NCBI GenBank assembly: GCA_029879595.1
Contig: JAOUPZ010000094.1
Coordinates: 1-9,820 of the forward strand
DNA length: 9,820 nt
Origin: Deltaproteobacteria bacterium
GTDB taxonomy: Bacteria; SAR324; JACQKK01
Direction: 5' to 3'
In this document: in pieces, positions 1 through 7,200 of the stretch
Position numbering within the stretch: position 1 is the stretch's first letter
Layout of the letters: each line of letters begins with the position of its first letter
Translations under genes and position numbers: made by a program
The notes under the pieces: generated by a model
The model's database searches: none
Seen by the model: only the letters and a program-made list of their open reading frames with translations
What the model was told of the DNA's origin: nothing

Positions 1-81
1 TATTAAAATTCCCTGAAGAAGCAGTTTTTTTTATCTGGTTTCCCCGGTGCCCATTTGCAAACATAGTTTCACATATATTGA

Positions 82-111
82 ATTATGCCAGCCTGCTATT
101 AATAACGTCAA
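82..111 (-). promoter_or_regulatory. Candidate sigma-70 promoter firing leftward out of the window
   Basis: Read on the minus strand, TTGACG (111 to 106) is followed after 18 bases by CATAAT (87 to 82). Each box matches five of six consensus positions. It lies just beyond the putative terminator of the kinase gene, so it would start a new transcript for a gene past base 1. A minus-strand frame opening at an ATG at 64 stays open to the edge (about 21 codons) but has no Shine-Dalgarno sequence. Alternatively AGGGA near base 12 could serve a start codon just outside the window. AT-rich DNA gives such boxes by chance, so confidence is moderate to low. Confidence 0.35.
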
Positions 112-136
112 ACTCGCCTTTTTGTTTCCCCTGAAC

Positions 137-163
137 AATAAAAAAACCATCGGTTTATTTATT
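137..163 (-). terminator. Candidate intrinsic terminator of the CheA-like gene
   Basis: A nearly perfect inverted repeat has 12-base arms and a 3-base loop (GAT), with a single T-T mismatch. It begins 14 bases after the kinase stop codon. In the minus-strand RNA the loop-proximal pairs are GC, and the 3' arm is GG followed by a run of seven U. This resembles an intrinsic terminator, although the stem is AT-rich and the U-run forms part of it. It could equally be a hairpin that stabilises the 3' end. The stem is weaker in GC than typical terminators. Confidence 0.45.
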
Positions 164-177
164 GTCCTCAGAGAAGG

Positions 178-3063
178 TTATTCTGGAATAAATTCGGTGG
201 TTACTCCTTTCCGTGCAAGATCAAGCAGTCCCGCCACATCCAGAATCAGTCCCACCCTGCCGTCTCCCATGATGGTGCTGCCGGAAAAGCCCTGGGTGTT
301 GAACACTCCTCCGCCCAGCCCCTTGATGACAGTCTGCTGCATTCCGATCAGTTCATCGACCAGCAGCCCGAACAGCCGGCTTTCATGCTCCACCACCACC
401 ACGAGTCCATCGTGAATCTTCTCCTTGGCGTTGGCGATATTGAACAGCTTGTACATCCGGTAAAGCGGCAGTTGCCGCTCGCGCAGGGAAATCATTTCCC
501 CCCTGCCCACCACGGTATTAACCATTTCCGGAGCGGGGCGGGTGGATTCCACCACGGACAGGACCGGGATGATGAACCTTTCATCGCCGACCTTGACCAG
601 CATCCCATCGATCAGGGCCATGGTGAGGGGTAGTGTGAGCCTGATGGTGGTTCCCTTGCCCGGGACGGAAGAAACACCCACCTGGCCCCGGAGTTCGCTG
701 ATGTTTCTGCGCACCACATCCATACCCACGCCGCGGCCTGAAACCTCGGTGACTTTCTGAGCGGTGGAAAACCCGGGCTCAAAGATGAGCTGGTATATCT
801 CCTGCTCGCTCAACTCGGCGTCCTCCGCGATGATGTTCCTTTCGATGGCCTTGGCGAGAATCCTGTCCTTGTCCAGGCCCTTTCCGTCATCGCTGATTTC
901 CACATGGATATTCCCGCCCTCGTGGAAGGCCCTGAGTCTCAGGGTTCCCGTTTCGTTCTTGCCGGCCTTGATCCTGTCCTCACGGGGCTCAATGCCATGA
1001 TCCATGGAGTTTCTGATCATGTGCACCAGGGGGTCTGCGATCTGGTCCACATAGGCGCGGTCCAGTTCTGTCTCATCACCCGAGGTTGTGAAATTTATGG
1101 GCTTGCCGGACTTGCGGGAAAGGTCGCGGACCAGGCGGGCCATTTTCTGGAATGTTCCGGCAATGGGAACCATTCTGATGGTGGTTCCCATTTCCTGAAG
1201 CTTCCGGCTGACCTGTCGCAGGTTATAGAGTTTCTTGGTCAGCTGTTCATTCTGAATTTCCATCAGTGATTCATCCTGGCTGATCATCGCCTCGGCCAGG
1301 ACCAGCTCTCCCACGGTATCAACCAGGGATTCCAGCCGTTCGTAGTCAACCCGGATAGTTTCCTTCAGTTCAACGGCTTTGCGGCCCCGTTTTTCTTCCT
1401 GTTGAATCTTCAGGGCCTCATGGACTTCACTGGCCGAGACTTTCTTTTTCTCTACCAGCGCTTCGCCCAGCAGCCTGCCAGTGCCCTCGCTTTCCACTTC
1501 CTGGATGGTCTGTTCCAGTTCCTTGTCGGAAATGGCTCCGGAATCAACCAGTATCTGTCCCAGGGATGCCGGGGTATCCGTCGGGCCCTGCGTGGCTCGC
1601 TGCATTTTGGGTTGAGGCTTGGAAATCACGCCGCGCTGGGCATCCTGAACCCTTTTGATGACGTCTTTCAGCTCGGGTTCGATTTTCACCTTGCCGTTTT
1701 CGGCCAGACCCTTGGCTACGTTGTTGATGAGCCTTGTCATCCAGTCCAGGGCCTCGAATGAAATATCGATCAGCCCTGCGCTGAGTTTGAGTTCATGGCG
1801 CCTGACCATATCCAGCAGGTTTTCCGTGTTATGGGCCAGGTCCGAGATGTCCTTGAGTGCCAGGAACCCCGCGACGCCTTTGATGGTGTGGAAGGCCCGG
1901 AAAACAGAGTTGATGGCCTCTTCATCATCCGGATTGTCCTCCAGCCCCAGCAACTGGGTGCTGGCCTGCTCAAGGTGCTCCTTGGATTCGGAGATAAAGT
2001 CCACCAGCAATGATTCTTCTGCGGTGATATCAAAAAAGCTCTCGGGAGCATCCTGTGCCCCGCTTTCTTCGGGTTCTGGCTCGGGCTCCGGCGCGGCTTC
2101 CACTATTGGTTCGGGCGCTGGTTCGGGCTCTGGTTCCGGTTCCGGCGCGGCTTCCACTATTGGCTCGGGTTCTGGCTCGGGCTCCGGCGCGGCTTCCACT
2201 ATTGGTTCGGGCTCTGGTTCGGGCTCTGGTTCCGGTTCCGGCGCTGCTTCCACTATATGCTCTGGCTCGGGCTCTGGTTCCGGCGCGGCTTCCGGTTCCT
2301 CGAAAACCTCCCCTGCGGCCTGAGCCTCGTTTTCATGCTGGTGACGTTCCAGCAAGTCCATCACCCGGACCAACTCGGCCACGGTGCGCTGGGTTATGCC
2401 ATCGGTGGTGGTGAGGTCTTCAAAGGCGCTGGTAAGCCAGTCCTTCACGGCAAACAGGCACTCCAGGTCGAACGGATAGCTGGCCTCCTCAAGATAACTC
2501 TCGGCGGCGTGGGCAAGTTGAGCCACCCGGGAAAGACCTAGAAAGCCGGAGTCTCCCTTTATGGTGTGCAGAGCCCTTTTAAGGCCGCCCATGGCGGCAT
2601 CGTCCGAGGAATTCTCCAGCACCAGCAGGTATCCCTCGATTTCCTCCAGCCGGCTGCGTTGTTCTGATAAGTATTCGGCCAGCAGTTCCTTGTCGGCGGC
2701 AAAGGCCCCCTCGGCTCCCCGGGAGGAGCCATCGCTCGACTCTGCCAGATGCAGGTCGGCCGGGAAATCGCTGATCTCCGGGCCTCTTCCCTCTGCAAAC
2801 GCCTCCTGCATGACCTTTACGCTGGTCGCCAGTACCTCTATCAGTCGGGGTTCGTCATCGGTGTCCCCCATTATCATCAGCTTGATATTTTCCGAAAGCG
2901 CACTGGTAGCCGGCTGAACGGCGCTGAATCCCTCTGCCTGTCCCATGGCCCCGATATTCCCCAGGTATGCCAGCACATCGGCCAGGGTGGCGATGTTTCC
3001 TGGTTTTACTTGATGCAAGGATTCCGCAAGACTTTCAACCTGACTCAATAATTCGTCGTTCAT
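178..3063 (-). CDS. cheA: CheA-family hybrid chemotaxis histidine kinase with two Hpt domains, a Pro-Glu linker and an MshEN-like segment
   Basis: The predicted product is a cytoplasmic histidine kinase of 961 residues that autophosphorylates on Hpt histidines and passes phosphate to CheY/CheB-type regulators. Domains in order: helical N-terminus of unknown role (1-110); Hpt1 (about 122-235) with HTIKGDSGFLG and H166; Pro-Glu repeat linker (about 255-336); Hpt2 (about 345-455) with HTIKGVAGFLA and H392; MshEN-like segment (500-554); dimerisation helices (570-635; VDTVGELVLAEA); HATPase with N-box HMIRNSMDHG, DDGKG and GRGVGMD; CheW-like domain (about 815-955). No receiver domain and no evident P2 domain are present. 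The length exceeds classical CheA (about 650-700) because of the extra Hpt and linker. I chose the ATG at 3063 because AAGAAG lies 9 bases upstream; a TTG two codons earlier is too close to it. The stop is TAA at 178-180. No cheW, cheY, receptor or methyltransferase gene lies in the window, so chemotaxis and another output (such as type IV pilus motility) cannot be told apart. The family is certain and the pathway is inference. Confidence 0.95.
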   Translation of the reverse strand: MNDELLSQVESLAESLHQVKPGNIATLADVLAYLGNIGAMGQAEGFSAVQPATSALSENIKLMIMGDTDDEPRLIEVLATSVKVMQEAFAEGRGPEISDFPADLHLAESSDGSSRGAEGAFAADKELLAEYLSEQRSRLEEIEGYLLVLENSSDDAAMGGLKRALHTIKGDSGFLGLSRVAQLAHAAESYLEEASYPFDLECLFAVKDWLTSAFEDLTTTDGITQRTVAELVRVMDLLERHQHENEAQAAGEVFEEPEAAPEPEPEPEHIVEAAPEPEPEPEPEPEPIVEAAPEPEPEPEPIVEAAPEPEPEPEPAPEPIVEAAPEPEPEPEESGAQDAPESFFDITAEESLLVDFISESKEHLEQASTQLLGLEDNPDDEEAINSVFRAFHTIKGVAGFLALKDISDLAHNTENLLDMVRRHELKLSAGLIDISFEALDWMTRLINNVAKGLAENGKVKIEPELKDVIKRVQDAQRGVISKPQPKMQRATQGPTDTPASLGQILVDSGAISDKELEQTIQEVESEGTGRLLGEALVEKKKVSASEVHEALKIQQEEKRGRKAVELKETIRVDYERLESLVDTVGELVLAEAMISQDESLMEIQNEQLTKKLYNLRQVSRKLQEMGTTIRMVPIAGTFQKMARLVRDLSRKSGKPINFTTSGDETELDRAYVDQIADPLVHMIRNSMDHGIEPREDRIKAGKNETGTLRLRAFHEGGNIHVEISDDGKGLDKDRILAKAIERNIIAEDAELSEQEIYQLIFEPGFSTAQKVTEVSGRGVGMDVVRRNISELRGQVGVSSVPGKGTTIRLTLPLTMALIDGMLVKVGDERFIIPVLSVVESTRPAPEMVNTVVGRGEMISLRERQLPLYRMYKLFNIANAKEKIHDGLVVVVEHESRLFGLLVDELIGMQQTVIKGLGGGVFNTQGFSGSTIMGDGRVGLILDVAGLLDLARKGVTTEFIPE
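2056..2301 (-). repeat. In-frame Pro-Glu minisatellite in the kinase linker
   Basis: This repeat lies inside the CheA-like gene and codes for tandem IVEAAPEPEPEP-type units between Hpt1 and Hpt2. The DNA core gcgcggcttccactat recurs at 2091, 2145 and 2187, with a variant at 2241 (gcgctgcttcc) and a partial copy at 2283. Spacings are 54, 42, 54 and 42 bases, which is 18 and 14 codons alternating and gives a 96-base higher-order period. All units keep the reading frame. The protein would be an extended, acidic, flexible tether. The copy number is probably variable. Confidence 0.9.
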
Positions 3064-3117
3064 GACCAATGGCTTCTTTAATTAGTGGTTGTAAACTAAA
3101 TCCGGGGAGTTGATGGG

Positions 3118-3429
3118 ATGGGGCAGGAATTAAATTTCGAAATATTCATTCGCTGCCTTTTACCCAATTATTTCAGTTTCCGGTGCTCATCATCCCTTTC
3201 GGGCGCGTTATATGTTCTCGGGCTGTTTCTGCCGCTTTGTATATTGATTGTATATTATCTCGTTCAATATCATCGGACGTATCCGGTGCCAGCCGGCAGT
3301 GGCCCCTTGCTCAGACCGGGGTTTGGTTTCCTGCTTTTTTCAAATCCGTGCAGCGGGAGTATTTCCCGATATCCCATAAGGTGCTTTGTTTTCAACATTT
3401 TTGCAAGCGTTCCCAGGGTTTTCCGGTGA
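3118..3429 (+). CDS. Doubtful small ORF with one predicted membrane segment
   Basis: This is a 103-codon frame that I do not recognise. It begins at an ATG preceded by GGGGAG eight bases upstream, which is a good Shine-Dalgarno match, and ends at TGA. The product would have one strongly hydrophobic stretch around residues 34-53 (LYVLGLFLPLCILIVYYLVQ) followed by HR, compatible with a single-pass membrane protein. Against it, the rest has uneven composition rich in Cys, Ser, Phe and Arg, as seen in spurious frames. The codon use is unlike the two confident genes, and an overlapping +1-strand frame is open as well. It starts only 54 bases from the divergent kinase start, leaving little room for promoters. 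It is listed as a candidate only. Confidence 0.22.
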   Translation: MGQELNFEIFIRCLLPNYFSFRCSSSLSGALYVLGLFLPLCILIVYYLVQYHRTYPVPAGSGPLLRPGFGFLLFSNPCSGSISRYPIRCFVFNIFASVPRVFR

Positions 3430-3978
3430 TTGGGACCATGCTGTTCCCGGCGTTTTTTCAGACATTGCCTTCAACCTTGGCCCAAGTCATCAAAACTGCC
3501 TGCTGTTGCAAAAACCGACAGGCCTTCAGTGCCTGCCGGCGGTGTTCCTGGCTCAGGGCCATCTTCTGGGGTGCCGATTCCTCGGGCTCAACACCCAAGG
3601 GGCCGAGGCCTTTGAATCCGGGCCGTGAACACCAGGGCGTTCCCTGCCGGCACTCAGCATCCGATGTGCATGCATTGTTGTCGGATAATCATCCAAATCT
3701 TCCTGGAGACACCTTTTTTAAAACACCATTCCAAAATATGTAACGATTTTTCTGGAAAATTGTTCACATTTTTATTGTGGCCTCCCGGGACAGTCCGGTC
3801 TTTTTCTTCGCAGGGCAGTATTTCCGACAGAAGGGATGATGCGGGCAGGTTCGGAAAAGCCCCTGCGATCATGTTGGTCTGATGTTGGCGCTATGAATTC
3901 CGCTTCGGACAGGCTTTTGTTGGTGCCGCTTTAACCTGATTTTCAGAAGGTAAACACAGCATCCCGAGCCTGATTTGG
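3430..3978. other. Intergenic stretch without a convincing gene
   Basis: About 550 bases with mixed base composition. Several frames stay open for 60-85 codons on either strand, but none has both a good ribosome site and protein-like composition. The most protein-like is a minus-strand frame open from 3688 to a TGA at 3458-3460. It has no in-frame ATG until 3562, so it may be a gene relic. No tRNA, transposase, inverted terminal repeats or terminator was recognised here. The stretch could hold decayed sequence or an unrecognised RNA. Confidence 0.5.
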
Positions 3979-4012
3979 TTGACAGGCGAAAGTCTTTTTG
4001 GTAATTGATAAT
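3979..4012 (+). promoter_or_regulatory. Possible promoter for the giant lipoprotein gene
   Basis: A perfect TTGACA lies at 3979-3984. The best -10-like hexamers are GATAAT (4007-4012, spacing 22, too long) and GGTAAT (4000-4005, spacing 15, too short). The -35 box is therefore convincing but its partner is not. If used, it gives a 5' leader of about 235-250 bases before the start codon at 4256. An activator-dependent promoter would tolerate such spacing, but this is inference. Confidence 0.22.
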
Positions 4013-4036
4013 ACAAGTTCGTCTACTACGGCGGAT

Positions 4037-4206
4037 CCCTTCTAAAGGGCAGGGTGAGTAAAAGGCAGGGCATCAAGAAACAATCGAAAGCAAGCACAGG
4101 CAGTTGTTAGGGCACAGGAACTCAAAGGCAGCGGTCGGGCGGTAAGCCCGCAACAGGTCAGCCCAAAGTTTTGGTCGCCTTATTGTTTTTTTTGGGAGGC
4201 AATAAG
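4037..4206 (+). promoter_or_regulatory. Leader region with three small hairpins upstream of the lipoprotein gene
   Basis: Three perfect short inverted repeats lie in the presumed untranslated leader: CCCTT-CTA-AAGGG (4037-4049), CGGGC-GGTAA-GCCCG (4136-4150) and CTTATTG with CAATAAG (4179-4185 and 4200-4206). The last encloses a 14-base loop with eight T and ends 49 bases before the ATG. GGCAG also recurs several times. None matched a riboswitch consensus I know, including c-di-GMP-I, cobalamin and SAM types. Whether the structure regulates anything is unknown. Confidence 0.25.
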
Positions 4207-4255
4207 TTGTTGCTTTGGTCAGAAGTTCTCTGAATCACTTAATGGAGCAAGAGTC

Positions 4256-7200
4256 ATGAGAAAGGTGAAAGGCATGAGTGGTCTTTTAAATATTATCAAG
4301 TTAACGGTGGCATCAATAATCATAATGACCCTTGCCGCCTGCGGAGGGGATGGAGGAGCCCCGGCCAGTGGGCCAGGCATTGCCGCTCCTGAGGCCATTA
4401 TCACCTATTCTCCCGCCAGCCCTGTTGCCGGCGACACTGTGACTCTGGATGGCACGGGCAGCGTAGACCTGTCCGGTCTTACCCTGGAGTATGCCTGGAC
4501 TCTTACCGCCCCGACCGGCAGCAGCGCCGCGCTGAACAACAGCGCCGCCGCGCAGCCCTGGTTTGTGGTGGACAAGGCCGGAGACTATGTGGTTGCCCTG
4601 GTTGTCTCCAATGGCAAGGTGGACAGCCCCCAGGTATCCACTACCATCACTGTGCAAAACACCGCTCCCGTGGCCGACATAGCCTACATTCCCGCCAACC
4701 CGGTGGAGGGCGATCTCATCGAACTGGACGGTTCGGGCAGCTCTGACGCCAATGGCGACCCCCTTACCTACTCATGGACGCTTTCCGTGCCGAACGGCAG
4801 CAGCTCGGCGCTTAACGACAGCACCTTGTCCAATCCTTCATTCACAGCGGATATCCCTGGCGTGTATGGGGTGAGCCTGGTTGTTTCCGATGGCACTGAT
4901 TCCAGCACCGCAGCCTCGGCGACAATTACCGTGAACAGCGCCAATGCCGCTCCCACGGCCATCATCGGTTATGTGCCCACCACGCCGGTTGCCGGCGAGG
5001 CGGTTACCCTGGATGGCACCGGCAGCAGCGACCCGGAGGGAGACACGCTGTCCTACTCATGGGTCCTTTCGGCTCCGGCAGGAAGCGCCGCCACTTTGGG
5101 CGACAGCACGGCTGATACTACCTCCTTCACGGTGGACAAGGCCGGTGACTACACGGTGACGCTGACGGTAAGCGATGGCATCAACACCAGCGCCGAGACC
5201 AACCAGATCATCACGGTGGCCAACAGCATTCCTGTGGCGAATATTACATTCACCCCCTCCAGCCCCATAATAAACGACACCATTACGCTGGATGGAACGG
5301 GCAGCACGGACGCCAATGGCGACTCGCTGACATATGCCTGGACCCTGGTTCCCCCGCTGAGCAGCAGCGCGGTTCTGAGTGACAGTACGGCGGCCCAGCC
5401 CGCTTTTGATGCCGATCTGGCCGGTGAGTATACGGTGAACCTGGTGGTTTCCGATGGAACGGACTCCAGCACCACGGCCAGCGTGACCATCAATGTGGCG
5501 GCTACAGCCAACCAGGCCCCGGTGGCCAGCTTCAGCTACAGCCCGCCCTCTCCGACGACGGGTCAAACAGTGAACCTGGATGGATCAGGCAGCAGCGACC
5601 CTGAAGGGCAAACGCTCACCTACGCCTGGACGCTGACCCCGCCTGCGGGCAGCTCGGCGACCCTGAGCAGCACCACGGCCTCCAATCCCAGCTTTGTGGC
5701 CGATTTGGCCGGTGATTACTTGGTTTCCATGGTGGTTAGCGATGGCTCGCTGAGCGACACGGCCAGCGTGACTATTACAGCCGCCGCGCCCAACAATCCG
5801 CCCACGGCCAATATCTCCTACTTCCCCACCATTCCGGATTTGTGGGTGGATGTGGGCCTGGACGGCACTGGCAGCAGCGACCCTGAAGGGCAAACGCTCA
5901 CCTACGCCTGGACGCTTACCGGCCCGGCAGGCAGTTCGGCGACCCTGAGCAGCACCACGGCCTCCCAGCCCAGCTTTGCACCCGATGTGGAGGGCAGCTA
6001 TACGGTCACTCTGGAGGTGAGCGACGGCTCGCTGAGCGACACGGCCAGCGTGACCATCACGACCGCCACATCCAACAACTCGCCCACGGCCAATATCACC
6101 TACACTCCGGCCAACCCGGAGTTGGGGGTGGCGGTGAACCTGGACGGCACATTCAGCAACGACCCCGAAGGGGATACGCTCACCTACGCTTGGACGCTGA
6201 CCCCGCCTGCGGGCAGTTCGGCTGCGCTGGATGACGCAGCCTCGCCCACGCCGGTATTCACTCCGGACGTGGAGGGCACCTACACGGTTGCCCTGGTGGT
6301 CAACGACGGCACAACGGACAGCTCCCAGGCCACAGTGGTCATTACCCTGAGCGCCCCGGTGGCTGACAACCAGACCTTCGGCGCAACGGATGTTCCGCTG
6401 GATATTCCCGATAATAACGTCTCGGGCATCTATTCCTATTTGAACGTCAGCGGGGCGGCCACCTCCATTACCGAGATTACCGTTGCCGTGGATATCACCC
6501 ACACATGGGATGGCGATCTGACGCTCTACCTGATCTCGCCCCTGGGCACAATGGTCACTCTCAGCCAGGGACGTGGTTCTTCAGGAGACGACTATACCGG
6601 TACGGTGTTCTCCGATGCGGCGGCTACGCCCATTTCATCTGGAACACCTCCCTTCACGGGGACCTTCATCCCGGAGGAGCCCCTGTCCACCCTGAACGGA
6701 CAGAGCGCCAATGGCACATGGGCCCTGTGGGTTGTTGATGATGCAACTGGTGACACAGGGACGATCACGAACTTCGCGCTGACCATCGCCGGCGACAAAC
6801 AGGAGTTCGCCCCGATGGCCAGCATTACCGCCAACCCGCTGCAGCCCCTGCCGGGCGCCACGGTAACCCTGGACGGCAGCGGCAGTACCGATCTCAACGG
6901 TGATGCGCTCACCTACGCCTGGACGCTGGTCCCGCCCGCGGGCAGCAGCGCCGCCCTGAGCGACTCCACCGCCACCGCCCCCACCTTCACGGCGGATATT
7001 GAAGGCAACTACACGGTTAGCCTGGTGGCTAACGACGGCACACAAAACAGCGCGCCGGCCATTCAGGTCATTCAGGTCAGCAGCGTCAATACTCCCCCGG
7101 TGGCGGAGTTCACCTACACCCCGGAGATATTTGAGCTGGGCGTGCCCGTGTTACTGGACGGCAGCGCCAGCAGCGATGCCAACGGCGATACGCTGACCTA

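Noticed and set aside
2056..2301. CRISPR array
   Set aside because: The repeats are contiguous and in frame, with no unique spacers, and code for a Pro-Glu linker.
1655..2323. Plus-strand frame of 222 codons rich in Ser-Gly repeats
   Set aside because: It is the antisense shadow of the Pro-Glu linker and the Hpt2 region of the kinase gene.
3067..3069. TTG as the start codon of the kinase gene
   Set aside because: The AAGAAG ribosome site is only 3 bases away from TTG but 9 bases from the ATG at 3063, so the ATG is preferred.
3183..3743. Plus-strand frame of 186 codons in the intergenic region
   Set aside because: It starts at GTG with no Shine-Dalgarno sequence, and its composition is rich in Cys, Ser and Arg with no domain-like pattern. 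It overlaps another weak frame.
3625..3882. Opposed small frames (85 codons on plus, and 72 codons on minus at 3654-3872)
   Set aside because: They overlap on opposite strands, neither has a good ribosome site, and both have unlikely composition.
3950..4160. c-di-GMP-I riboswitch
   Set aside because: Fragments such as GGTAAAC and GGCGAAAG recalled the consensus, but the ordered core and paired helices could not be built.
5585..6502. Minus-strand frame of 305 codons antisense to the PKD repeats
   Set aside because: It is a Gly/Arg-rich periodic shadow whose repeats follow exactly from the PKD units on the plus strand. Other antisense frames in 4313-7818 are explained the same way.
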